Source of the DNA: an uncultured Gilliamella sp.
Lineage (GTDB): Bacteria; Pseudomonadota; Gammaproteobacteria; Enterobacterales; Orbaceae
Reading direction: 5' to 3'
Assembly (NCBI GenBank): GCA_946480175.1
Contig: CAMLIK010000001.1
Span: 76,364 to 117,095 of the forward strand
DNA length: 40,732 bases
Shown: piece after piece, positions 1-6,800 of the stretch
How positions within the stretch are numbered: position 1 is the first letter of the stretch
Layout of the letters: each line of letters opens with the position of its first letter
Made by a program: the position numbers and the translations under genes
Notes under the pieces: model-generated
The model's database searches: none
Seen by the model: only the letters and a program-made list of their open reading frames with translations
Told to the model about the DNA's origin: nothing

Positions 1-11
1 GTGTACATAGA

Positions 12-57
12 ACTCTTAATCAATTGGTCGCGGGTTCGATCCCCTCACAACCCACCA
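12..57 (+). tRNA. tRNA-Lys-like 3' fragment (attachment-site scar)
   Basis: The sequence matches the second half of a tRNA-Lys: an anticodon-loop-like CTCTTAA (anticodon CTT), variable loop, T-arm with TTCGATC and an acceptor end closing in ACCCACCA. The five bases before the loop do not pair with TCAAT after it, and one T-stem pair is mismatched. Only the part from about tRNA position 31 onward is recognisable, so this is not a working tRNA. A duplicated tRNA 3' end followed by an integrase remnant is the usual signature of an att site left by a tRNA-targeting integrative element. The window begins just upstream, so an intact tRNA further left cannot be excluded. Confidence 0.6.
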
Positions 58-218
58 TTCCTCAATTCATCAAAATTCAATAACGTTCAAAAAACCTTTA
101 TATAACAAGTTTTTTAACTAATTTACTGTTTATCTAAGTTCAAGTAGATTTAGTGAAATTCAAACTTTTATGTTATATATTATGTTATACGCTCAAATAT
201 AACTTAAATTCGTATAAC

Positions 219-330
219 ATGGCCAAGATTATAAAACCTCTAAATGATACTCAAATCAAGTCAGTCAAGCCAAGGGAATGAGTCTTTATCAGGGAGTAAT
301 GCTTTAAAAACGGTTAATGGTTAGTTTTGC
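219..330 (+). pseudogene. Tyrosine integrase, N-terminal remnant (P4-type)
   Basis: The ATG at 219 opens MAKIIKPLNDTQIKSVKPRE and hits TGA at 279. This matches the N-terminal arm-binding (DUF4102) domain of P4-family integrases, which reads roughly LTDTxIKxxKP. Shifting one base after residue 20 gives ESLSGSNAL, which resembles the next family block (xLSDGNGLYL), so a frameshift is present. Nothing further of the integrase, including the catalytic R-H-R-Y domain, is visible. The upstream 140 bases and the start closely resemble those of the remnant at 38606, so both derive from related elements. Confidence 0.7.
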
Positions 331-345
331 CATAAATACATATTT

Positions 346-371
346 AAAACAGTCAACTAGACTGTTTTTTT
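346..371 (+). terminator. Rho-independent terminator
   Basis: A perfect 9-bp stem (AAAACAGTC / GACTGTTTT, 5-base loop) runs into a T tract at 365-371. It lies just after the integrase remnant, as expected if the 3' part of that gene was deleted and only its terminator remains. Confidence 0.7.
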
Positions 372-610
372 ATTGACTATTATTTAATAAATACTTTATA
401 TATATTTTGATAACACTAACAATACTAATAATAATTATATAATTTATTTATATGTATTTTTAAAGTGTTATTAAAAGAAAGTAATAACATAGAATTATGC
501 TAGCAGGTCGGATTTCAAATCCGTGCTGATTTCCCAATGAGATCCTTTCCTTTGGCTGGCTAAATCCAAAAATGTGGTTATTCGAATAATAGCTTTTTAT
601 ACGGTAATGG
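372..610. other. AT-rich stretch without a recognised gene
   Basis: No open frame of useful length, terminator or tRNA is visible on either strand. It separates the integrase scar from the promoter-like element at 611. Confidence 0.5.
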
Positions 611-704
611 TATAATGAAAAGATTACGCTTAGGCTGATCCCCGAATATCCGTAACGCTAACGGACTGGCGTAATCATTTCATAAGTGATTGTTTAGGGG
701 AACA
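611..704 (+). promoter_or_regulatory. Extended -10 promoter and structured leader RNA
   Basis: TGGTATAAT (TATAAT at 611-616) is an extended -10 element, which puts transcription start near 622. The leader then begins with an inverted repeat: GATTACGC at 622-629 pairs with GCGTAATC at 669-676, and inside it CCGT 650-653 pairs with ACGG 661-664. CCCC near 640-643 is complementary to the GGGG of the Shine-Dalgarno at about 697-700, so the leader could mask the ribosome binding site of the gene at 705. The control role is inferred from pairing alone. Confidence 0.4.
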
Positions 705-1486
705 ATGGCATTACCAGAAAGACAACATTATTCATTAGATAAAGCAGTTAAGAAAATTAATTCCTATATTCCAGATAAAGAACATATTGATCTAGATGAC
801 TAGCTTCATTATGCTTTAATCGGTGAAATTGGGCTTTTTTATCCTGTATCGCATCCAATTGATTTAGGTAAGCAAGAAGTAATTGGGTTGTTCTTTTGTT
901 ACTGAAGAATATGATTTTGATTCAACGAATTAAATAGCTGAATGGATAAAAGATAAACTCAATAAAGAAATAGCAATAACTTTACTAACTATAGTGAAAT
1001 TGATATCTACAATATTAGATTCATTAAAATGGAAAATGAAAATTTTCAAAGAATTGACTTATTATTGGAATTTATCAGTAGTTATTTAAGAATATCTTAT
1101 GGTGATATTGATAAGTTAAAAAATGGACAAACAGTAAAAACTAATATTTTTCTAATGCCTCAAACAATAGAATAGAAAATGATAGTTTTCCAAATAATTT
1201 TGAGAAGGTTTTACCTCGTGTTCTCTTACCTGTTCAATTTGAATTTTCTATAAATGATGTCGTTATAACTAAAGAAGAATTGGATATATTCACCCAACAA
1301 ATACAAGATGATAGTTTTACTATTGAAAATTTTCAAAATATTCTTTTTTTATTAAAAGAACTTTTATGCTCTAAAGCTCGTCAATGGAAGCAAGAGACAA
1401 TTAGTCAAGAATTAGATAATACATTAAAAGGTATGAGTAAAAAGACGCCTAGAATCAATGTGGTCAATGTTAAACAAAAAATATAA
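705..1486 (+). pseudogene. Broken first gene of the integrative element, unknown function
   Basis: An ATG after AGGGGAAC starts MALPERQHYSLDKAVKKINS and reaches an in-frame TAG after 32 codons. Readable protein continues across several stops and at least one frame change (about 1024-1100 and 1190-1486), ending in a 68-aa open stretch that closes with NVVNVKQKI. The opening resembles the short HTH-like region found at the start of many prophage-encoded hypothetical proteins. The intact gene would have encoded about 260 residues. I do not recognise the family with certainty. Multiple lesions make it non-functional as a single protein. Confidence 0.6.
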
Positions 1487-1631
1487 ATCATGATATAGCA
1501 TTCTATTTTACTAAGGCTGAGTCTCAATAATGAGTGAATTATTGAAAATTGCCCCCCTTTCTTGATAACTTGTCTAGCATAATATATATTTATGTAGAGG
1601 ATTTTTCCTCTTAAACTTTAAGGAGAACTAT

Positions 1632-1760
1632 ATGGCTCTTAAACCAGGTCCAAAACGAATTGTTCCATCAACAGGTAAACCAGATCAACGTCAACGAGAT
1701 AACAAGGATACACCAGGAAATAGACCAGACGTAAAACCTAGTAAACCTAAAGGTAAATAA
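1632..1760 (+). CDS. 42-aa Pro/Lys-rich hypothetical protein
   Basis: A short ORF starts at ATG 1632 behind a good AAGGAGAAC ribosome binding site. The 42-residue product is almost entirely Lys, Pro, Arg, Asp, Asn and Gly, with repeated KP pairs at the N terminus (LKPGPK) and C terminus (VKPSKPKGK), no hydrophobic segment and no cysteine. It is probably unstructured and basic. The clean SD and uninterrupted frame amid decayed neighbours suggest it may still be made. The function is unknown. Confidence 0.5.
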   Translation: MALKPGPKRIVPSTGKPDQRQRDNKDTPGNRPDVKPSKPKGK

Positions 1761-1891
1761 AAAGTTAGCTAACTAAATCAATAAAATTTGTTCCGCAAGC
1801 CAAACTATGATTCCGCGTGCGGAGCATTTCCGATAAAAATCTCAATAATTACCTCTTTAGTTAAACACAAACAAACTTATTGAGGTAAACA

Positions 1892-2071
1892 ATGCAATTA
1901 AACACTCCAAAATACTATTTTCTTGACGAACTGGCGTTAATCTTAGGCTGTGCTAAGAATACATTACGCTATTATCCAAACTTTCCAAAAGGTTTGAAAG
2001 TAGGTAAACGTCGCGTCGTTTACGATATGGCTGAGGTTAAAACCTACTTAGAAAGCAACCGAGTACAGTAG
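1892..2071 (+). CDS. Small HTH regulator, AlpA/excisionase-like
   Basis: The 59-aa product has the layout of MerR-like winged-helix HTH_17 proteins. A first helix reads LDELALILGC, followed by a recognition-helix segment KNTLRYYPNF, a wing with LKVGKRRVVYD and a closing helix MAEVKTYLES. Such proteins act as excisionases or as transcription activators of integrase genes in P4-type satellites. AGG lies upstream in GAGGTAAACA. Its stop is 10 bases before the next ATG, and GTAGGAGG at its end serves as the next gene's SD, so the two are co-translated in one operon. Confidence 0.65.
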   Translation: MQLNTPKYYFLDELALILGCAKNTLRYYPNFPKGLKVGKRRVVYDMAEVKTYLESNRVQ

Positions 2072-2081
2072 GAGGCTTTCA

Positions 2082-2369
2082 ATGTCATATTCAATCACTC
2101 CAGAACAATACAAAGCCATTAGGGATAAATACGGTATCCAATATGATCGCCTTGTTCGTGAAAATAAGAGATACAAAATTACTAGTATCGCCCGTTCAAC
2201 AGCATGGCAACTTGAGAAAGAGGGTAAATATCCATTAAGAAAATCTTTAGGTGCTAATTCATGCGGTTGGTCATTAGTGGAATTACTTCACTGGATCGAC
2301 AATCCGCCAGTAGTTGAAAAAATTAATCTATCTACTAAACGCCGAGGATTTGCCAATGGAAGCTACTAA
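2082..2369 (+). CDS. AlpA family phage transcriptional regulator
   Basis: The 95-aa product contains the AlpA signature in residues 32-72: ITSIARSTAWQLEKEGKYP (recognition helix), then RKSLGANSCGWSLVELLHWI. AlpA proteins activate integrase/excision genes of P4-like and CP4-57-like elements. The N-terminal 30 residues (ITPEQYKAIRDKYG) are an extension not usual in the shortest AlpA proteins. SD is TAGGAGG, 8 bases upstream. The 3' end overlaps the BRO-N gene by 14 bases. The gene is intact even though the integrase it would control is destroyed. Confidence 0.8.
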   Translation: MSYSITPEQYKAIRDKYGIQYDRLVRENKRYKITSIARSTAWQLEKEGKYPLRKSLGANSCGWSLVELLHWIDNPPVVEKINLSTKRRGFANGSY

Positions 2370-2883
2370 GATAATAGTTAAACAAGATGAATTAAGCATC
2401 ATAAAATTTGATGGTATCAAAGTACGAATTATTACTTATTTGGGTGAACCCTGGTTTATAGCTATTGATATTGCAAAAGCCTTGGAAATTACAAACTCAA
2501 GAAAAGCATTAATGTCATTAAATGAGTATGAACGGAATACTGTAACTTTAAGTTACGGAAATAGAGATAATCCAAATTATACCATAGTTTCAGAATCAGG
2601 ATTTTATAAACTCATTTCACGAAGTAGAAAAGCGACTCAACAAGGAACATTTGCTTATCGATTTAGTAACTGGGTATTTGGTGAAGTTATTCCAACAATT
2701 CGCAAAACTGGTACTTATGGTGTGCCTTGGGCTTTCTTGAATGATCATGCTAAACGTGAAAAAGAATATCTTATTGAATCAAGCAAAAGAGGACGTAATT
2801 TAGAAGCTTGTAAAAAATGGAAAGCTAATTTGATAGCAGAAGAGCAAGCACTATGGAAAAAATATCAACCAGAATTGATTTAA
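2356..2883 (+). CDS. BRO-N domain prophage antirepressor-like protein
   Basis: The 175-aa product carries the BRO-N fold in residues ~10-115. It shows VRIITYLGEPWFIAIDIAKAL, a tract aligned with 'NxRKALxxL', the YTIVSESGFYKLISRSRK block and the FSNWVFGEVIPTIRKTGTYG end of the domain. BRO-N domains bind DNA and occur in phage antirepressors. The C-terminal 60 residues are charged and helical. I chose ATG 2356 because GAGG sits 8-11 bases upstream. A longer frame beginning at TTG 2314 would lie mostly inside the preceding alpA-like gene. It is the last gene before a minus-strand cluster. Confidence 0.75.
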   Translation: MEATKIIVKQDELSIIKFDGIKVRIITYLGEPWFIAIDIAKALEITNSRKALMSLNEYERNTVTLSYGNRDNPNYTIVSESGFYKLISRSRKATQQGTFAYRFSNWVFGEVIPTIRKTGTYGVPWAFLNDHAKREKEYLIESSKRGRNLEACKKWKANLIAEEQALWKKYQPELI

Positions 2884-2884
2884 T

Positions 2885-2910
2885 AAAAAAGGCAACTTGT
2901 AACAGTTGCC
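2885..2910 (-). terminator. Terminator for the minus-strand RHH cluster
   Basis: GGCAACT / AGTTGCC (2891-2897 with 2904-2910) forms a 7-bp stem. Read on the minus strand it is followed by a run of six T. No T run follows on the plus strand, so it most likely ends transcripts from the minus-strand genes at 3531-3077. Confidence 0.5.
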
Positions 2911-2951
2911 CATATTCAATCACTAAAATCAATTAATTAAGGTAGTATCAA

Positions 2952-3090
2952 ATGTCAATAGAACTAATCAAAAGCATTGAACTTGTGCCAAAGCGTAACG
3001 CGTTTAAAGTACGTTCTTATAATAATGCAGGGTTAAAAAAATGGGTAGATTTCGGAAGTGTTCGAGAGCATTTTAATTATTCTTTATGTA
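2952..3090 (+). CDS. Possible truncated hypothetical protein
   Basis: The ATG at 2952 lies behind AAGG and gives a plausible N terminus, MSIELIKSIELVPKRNAFKV, running through KKWVDFGSVREHF. The frame stays open to 3371, but the part after ~3077 is antisense to three better-supported minus-strand ORFs and has low-complexity hydrophobic composition, so I do not treat it as protein. The true 3' end may have been lost when the minus-strand cluster was brought next to it. The function is unknown. Confidence 0.3.
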
Positions 3091-3190
3091 GGCATAATTT
3101 ATCATTTGTTTCACAAGGTGCATTAATTTTATCATATACAAAACATATAGCGATGACGATTACTATAACAGCAAATATTGCTTTTTTCAT
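3077..3190 (-). CDS. 37-aa single-pass membrane peptide
   Basis: The ORF starts three bases after the stop of the RHH-like ORF upstream of it, inside the same minus-strand run. The product begins MKKAIFAVIVIVIAICFVYD, giving a two-lysine start and a ~17-residue hydrophobic helix. A short polar tail with two cysteines (ETNDKLCLHKE) follows. It would sit in the inner membrane with an outside Cys-containing tail. Small hydrophobic peptides beside DNA-binding proteins in mobile elements can be toxins, lysis or inhibitor peptides, but nothing in the sequence decides which. No strong SD is visible, so translational coupling is likely. Confidence 0.45.
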   Translation of the reverse strand: MKKAIFAVIVIVIAICFVYDKINAPCETNDKLCLHKE

Positions 3191-3193
3191 AAA

Positions 3194-3367
3194 TTATTTC
3201 TCTAATCTCATTTTACAAGCAGTTTTGACCCAGCCTGAAAAAGATTCATTATCTTTCTTTGCTTGTTGTTGGATTAATTTAAGCAAATCATCCTCAAAAC
3301 GAATTGTTTGTCTTGTGCTATTTAAACGGTCATTTTTACTTTTTATTTTTTCTCTTGCATTGGTTAC
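3194..3367 (-). CDS. Ribbon-helix-helix-like protein, start codon unclear
   Basis: A clean 57-codon frame reads TNAREKIKSKNDRLNSTRQ, then TIRFEDDLLKLIQQQAKKDN and ESFSGWVKTACKMRLEK. The beta strand (QTIRFEDDL), helix 1 and 'SFSGWVKTAC' helix 2 fit the ribbon-helix-helix fold and parallel the neighbouring 55-aa protein (DESLAGWMKRVI). No ATG, GTG or TTG stands in frame at the expected start; GTA occupies that place, overlapping the stop of the upstream gene. The start may have mutated, or initiation may be non-standard, so expression is uncertain. Confidence 0.45.
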   Translation of the reverse strand, partial: VTNAREKIKSKNDRLNSTRQTIRFEDDLLKLIQQQAKKDNESFSGWVKTACKMRLEK

Positions 3368-3531
3368 TTGACCTCAATGCCGCGTGATTGTAATTCTTTT
3401 CGTATTACTCTTTTCATCCAACCTGCAAGTGATTCGTCGCCATCTTCTTTTTGTGCTTTTTCCATGGCAAGACGTAACTCGGGATCTAGCCTAAACTGGA
3501 ATGGGGGATTACCTCGTCTTTTTTCTGACAT
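3364..3531 (-). CDS. 55-aa ribbon-helix-helix (Arc/CopG-like) protein
   Basis: The product reads MSEKRRGNPPFQFRLDPELR, LAMEKAQKEDGDESLAGWMK and RVIRKELQSRGIEVK. A short strand (FQFRLDPEL) is followed by two helices, with the 'SLAGWMKRVIRKEL' block typical of small phage/plasmid RHH DNA-binding proteins that act as dimers. It heads a minus-strand run with a second RHH-like frame overlapping its 3' end by 4 bases, and it diverges from the plus-strand gene at 3674. This position would suit a repressor of the shared 3532-3673 region; that role is inferred. Confidence 0.6.
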   Translation of the reverse strand: MSEKRRGNPPFQFRLDPELRLAMEKAQKEDGDESLAGWMKRVIRKELQSRGIEVK

Positions 3532-3610
3532 GTGTATTGACACCTCAATTACGTTAATGGTAATGTATTTATGTGTGATGACATGTTACTATCACATGAC
3601 AGAAAAAGCA

Positions 3611-3643
3611 ATCCCTCGAAGTGGTGGAACACTATCGAGGGAT
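3611..3643 (+). ncRNA. C4-like regulatory hairpin (candidate)
   Basis: ATCCCTCGA (3611-3619) pairs with TCGAGGGAT (3635-3643). AGTG/CACT extends the stem to 13 bp around a GTGGAA loop with a single bulged A. CTAACCACA follows. No T run follows, so it is not a terminator. It lies in the 5' leader of the gene at 3674 within a P4-like element. P4/P1-type immunity uses a small structured antisense RNA (CI/C4 RNA) in the equivalent place. The assignment rests on position and structure only. Confidence 0.35.
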
Positions 3644-3673
3644 CTAACCACAAACATTAAACGGAGTAATGCT

Positions 3674-4003
3674 ATGGCTAATAGTAATGATACCCTATGC
3701 CCTAAAAATGGGCAATATGACCTACCTAACCTTTTATCTGTCTTGAATTTATATCAGGCTGATATCCAACCACAAAACTTATTACACGCAAAAGCACACT
3801 TAGAGGAACTTAGACAATCAATTCTATGGGGAATCGGTGCTATTGGTAATTTGTTATTTTGGGCTTCTGAATGTGAAGAATATGAGGAACAACAATTTAA
3901 AGACGATACACGCGACATTGGTTACCTGTTAGCACAATTAAAAAACGTTGCTTGCTTTGCTTCCAATCAAATTAATTTACTCGACGATAAACTTAATGAT
4001 TAA
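3674..4003 (+). CDS. Conserved-looking hypothetical protein of the element
   Basis: The 109-aa product starts MANSNDTLCPKNGQYDLPNL. It is predicted helical, with a long amphipathic segment LHAKAHLEELRQSILWGIGA, an acidic stretch ECEEYEEQQFKDD and a final helix DIGYLLAQLKNVACF. I chose ATG 3674 because ACGGAGT lies 9-13 bases upstream. The open frame extends further upstream to 3368, but that part is antisense to the RHH gene and crosses the hairpin. It is followed after 14 bases by the 4018 gene in the same operon. The family is not recognised. Confidence 0.6.
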   Translation: MANSNDTLCPKNGQYDLPNLLSVLNLYQADIQPQNLLHAKAHLEELRQSILWGIGAIGNLLFWASECEEYEEQQFKDDTRDIGYLLAQLKNVACFASNQINLLDDKLND

Positions 4004-4017
4004 GGAAGTTAACGATA

Positions 4018-4392
4018 ATGAATAATAATCAAAAAATAACCGCAATTCACCATATCATCGTTGATTCAACTATGGCGATAGTAGCAGGTTTGTTTTTAAT
4101 TGAGCAGATTAACAAAAATGATAGTCAGGTATTTATTCATGAGGGTATCAAGATTGATATTAATAAAGATTTAATAGTCTCAGGTTTAAATATCAATCTT
4201 AAGCAATGCTTAATTGAGGATTTTGGTGAAAGTGAGGGATTAAATCGCACTTATGGAATGTTAAAAGACATGTACACAGAAAGCGCAGATAAACCTATTT
4301 CATTAACTCTATTCGGGCAAGAATTGCTTTCATCATTGTTTATTGATTTAGCCGAAGATATCAAAGCTGAATCTAACGCGACAGTCCATTAA
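4018..4392 (+). CDS. Hypothetical protein of the element
   Basis: The 124-aa product starts MNNNQKITAIHHIIVDSTMA behind AAGGAAG. A moderately hydrophobic N-terminal segment (AIVAGLFLIEQI) is followed by a mixed alpha/beta body with an acidic C terminus (FIDLAEDIKAES). No signal peptide, metal site or DNA-binding motif is evident. It sits between the 3674 gene and the ruined primase, the slot that often holds small accessory genes of P4-like satellites. The function is unknown. Confidence 0.55.
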   Translation: MNNNQKITAIHHIIVDSTMAIVAGLFLIEQINKNDSQVFIHEGIKIDINKDLIVSGLNINLKQCLIEDFGESEGLNRTYGMLKDMYTESADKPISLTLFGQELLSSLFIDLAEDIKAESNATVH

Positions 4393-4402
4393 GGTGAAAG
4401 TA

Positions 4403-4611
4403 ATGAAAATAAGCGAAATTACAGCCGAAGCAATAGGCAAATGAGAATCAATCTTTAGTTAATTAGGTATTGAGGTGGGTAATGGTAAACATTACCCTAG
4501 CTCTATCTTTGGTGGTAAAGATAGATTCTGGTTTGATAATAAAAATGGTTTCGGTACTTATTCCTGCAATCTATGTGGTAGCGGTGACGGTTTAGAACTT
4601 ATCAAAACTAT
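4403..4611 (+). pseudogene. P4-type primase, zinc-ribbon N-terminal remnant
   Basis: From ATG 4403 the frame reads MKISEITAEAIGK, then stops at TGA 4442 and TAA 4460. It continues in the same frame through FGGKDRFWFDNKNGFGTYSC and NLCGSGDGLEL. This is the zinc-ribbon motif of phage P4 alpha-type primase-helicases (family pattern CPxCGGKDRFRFD...GxxxCNxCGxGDG). The second cysteine pair (CNLC) is intact. The first pair is lost, since the aligned tract reads SSIFGG. The primase body and helicase are absent after ~4611. The element can no longer replicate on its own. Confidence 0.75.
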
Positions 4612-5106
4612 TATCATTATTTTTGTTGAACTGAATTTTTGCTATAAGTTACCACTAAATTTAACTAAAGAACTGGTTATTCTAGTTTTTGAATTTATTT
4701 CGCCAATGAAGCTCTCTATTAAACAAATACCGTTTCAACCTACAAACTTAATCACAGAAAGTGTTTATAATTTAATTGTTTTACCATGTTCATTATCATC
4801 TAGCTCATCAGGTGTTTAGTACATTTTTAATTAATGATATGTTGCGTTACACCTCAACACCATCTTAATAGATGTAATATAAACAATAACTGCAGGCTTA
4901 ATAATCTATTGCAGTGGCACTTGATAGTAAGTAATAGATTTTATCGTAGTGGAAATATTCTGATTATAATCCAATGATTCTGGGCAGATGATAGCCAGCG
5001 TATGTTGGCTAAAACTTACCGAAATGTCATCAGTCGCTATGTTTTCATCTAGGATAATAATATAGTGTATCTATTAAATTAATTTTATCTTGTCAGCGGT
5101 GTTTTT
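4612..5106. other. Degenerate stretch after the primase remnant
   Basis: The primase frame runs on open to 4819, but the sequence changes character abruptly and matches no primase block. On the minus strand, fragments such as ESFIGEINSKTRITSSLVKF appear between stops, so this may be debris of another gene inserted or joined here. From 4820 to 5106 I see no coding frame or clear signal. Confidence 0.3.
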
Positions 5107-5634
5107 ATGAAAACATTATCTAGCTATATTGGATCATCAGATACCATTAGCACTTATCTGCTTGCTGAAGCGTTAGGTTGTGATAGATCTACTTTAGATA
5201 GCTGGATAAAAGATGAAAATCTTTTATTTCCTAAACCTATTCAACTAGGTAAAGACGAAATACATTTTATCTGTCAACAGATTTAGGGTTGGTTAGGTAA
5301 AAGACCGACATTTAACTGTTATTATGACGGAAATGCAGATAATTTTATCATTAACCATAATCAAATTGTTGCAGCAAATTCTAAGATAGATACCTTGATT
5401 AATAAACAACAAGCCTTGAATGAAATACGTGCCAAAATTAAACCAGGCAAAGAAAATATGTTTTTAATCAATACTGATATTGTTATGCCATGTATTTCAA
5501 TTGATGGTGTTGATTTATTTTTTTCTGATAAATTTTCACAATATTTATCTCGTTGTGAAAAAGACTATATGCAGCATAAATTTGTGATAAATTCTCCCAA
5601 AAAAGAAAAAAAGGTTATAAAATCCATCTTGTAA
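5107..5634 (+). pseudogene. AlpA/HTH-like protein interrupted by one TAG codon
   Basis: ATG 5107 starts MKTLSSYIGSSDTISTYLLA, then EALGCDRSTLDSWIKDENLL and FPKPIQLGKDEIHFICQQI. An amber TAG follows at 5284-5286 (codon 60). The same frame continues uninterrupted (GWLGKRPTFNCYYDGNADNF) to 5634, 175 sense codons in all. The N-terminal part resembles a winged-helix HTH like AlpA; in that family the residue at the TAG would commonly be polar, and CAG to TAG is a single change. The C-terminal ~110 residues are unrecognised. It is probably a recent nonsense mutation. Confidence 0.5.
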
Positions 5635-6413
5635 AAGCTAAATGGCACACCAATATAACTGTTCCAGTGAATTTTAAACTGTGCTTACAGCATCATTTTT
5701 AGCTACCGCAAAAAAACAATGGCTATAAAATTAACCTGATCACTAAAAGTTACTATTTTAATTGAGGAGACGATATCTCTCATTATAGTTACTGTTGATA
5801 AATCACTTGTTGATTTTTTTAATGTTCCTTTTTTACTATGTCCAAATATTAAAAACGTTTACCTTAATAAGAAATGATCGAGTTACGATATTATGAATTT
5901 TAACAATAAGTACAGCGTTATCTATAGATTTAATCTTGGACAGTTATATAACTAATCAATGAAATATTAGGGATTTTTAAGAAATGTTCTAAATTCTAGC
6001 CATAACTACACTAGCACTATATGAAAGATTTTATTACTTTTTTAGCAATTTATATTGTTTGATATTAAAATAGATGAACGTTGAAATAAATAGAGTTTTC
6101 AAGTTTAGTAGAATTGCTGTTGAACAAAATCAGCTAATTTGCTGACGTTAATCACCCAACATTAATAAAAGAGACTGCAAGTTCCTTATTTTTAGGTATA
6201 ATAAACAGCAATAGCCGATGTTGGTTATATTTTATATATTGGCATTTAAGCTAATCATTTATTAGTAGGTATTTTAACCACCATTAACCATTGTAATATT
6301 CCATAAATCATAATCTATTTAACGCATTTTAATATCGCAATACTCTATAAAAATGTACTACAACGAGTCTATATCCTATTGATTAAAATTTTAACTTATT
6401 AAAGAGTAATCAT
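5635..6413. other. 778-base non-coding stretch at the end of the element
   Basis: Very AT-rich sequence with no open frame of useful length and no terminator with a T run. A few minus-strand fragments (around 6165-6225) read like protein but are too short to name. It is best described as decayed mobile-element DNA and the promoter region of the gene at 6414. No second att copy of the 12-57 sequence is visible here. Confidence 0.4.
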
Positions 6414-6746
6414 ATGAACGCATATCTACTACTTTTGGGGGCAATTATCTGTGAGGTTATTGCAACATCTTCATTAAAACTATCTAATGGTTTTACCAAT
6501 TTGGTTTTTTCGATTATTACCATAATCGGTTATAGTGCCTCTTTCTATATTCTATCGCTAGCCTTGAAAACTATACCAGTTGGTATAGCTTATGCAATTT
6601 GGTCAGGAATAGGGATTATTATCATAAGTCTAATCGCATGGTTTTTTTTAAAGCAGTCATTAGATCTTGCTGCATTAATTGGCATGGGATTTATTATTTT
6701 TGGCGTTGTAATAATCAATCTTTTCTCTAATGTTTCTGGTCATTAA
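6414..6746 (+). CDS. emrE: Small multidrug resistance efflux pump, EmrE type
   Basis: The 110-aa, four-helix inner-membrane protein of the SMR family exchanges protons for lipophilic cations such as quaternary ammonium compounds. The key residues line up with EmrE numbering: Glu14 in [14 protein letters not shown] (substrate/proton site), Tyr40, Tyr60 and Trp63 in [11 protein letters not shown]. Length equals E. coli EmrE. It functions as an antiparallel dimer in this family. The gene stands alone, with AAAGAG weakly placed as SD, downstream of the decayed element and convergent with ahpC. Separation of EmrE from related SugE/QacE forms rests on the AIWSGIG and Tyr40 features. Confidence 0.85.
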   Translation: MNAYLLLLGAIICEVIATSSLKLSNGFTNLVFSIITIIGYSASFYILSLALKTIPVGIAYAIWSGIGIIIISLIAWFFLKQSLDLAALIGMGFIIFGVVIINLFSNVSGH

Positions 6747-6800
6747 AGGTCCAACTAACTAAATTTTCATTTATATAAATCATTTAGGTAGTTTTTAAAT

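Noticed and set aside
482-540. tRNA-like dyad around AGCAGGTCGGATTTCAAATCCG
   Set aside because: The GGATTT/AAATCC hairpin lacks acceptor, D and anticodon arms, so it is not a tRNA.
1790-1830. TCCGC/GCGGA palindrome as a replication origin iteron
   Set aside because: Only one hairpin is present, with no repeated iterons, so an origin cannot be supported.
3091-3371. Continuation of the plus-strand frame starting at 2952
   Set aside because: It is antisense to three minus-strand ORFs with better protein-like composition and has no family features of its own.
3368-3673. Upstream extension of the frame ending at 4003
   Set aside because: It is antisense to the RHH gene and crosses a 13-bp hairpin; ATG 3674 with GGAG gives a better start.
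4612-4819. Open tail of the primase frame
   Set aside because: Sequence after ~4611 matches no primase block and looks like joined, unrelated DNA.
6165-6240. Minus-strand fragment reading FIIPKNKELAVSFINVG, like a LysR-family C terminus
   Set aside because: It covers fewer than 25 codons, with no adjoining family match, too little to call a gene remnant.
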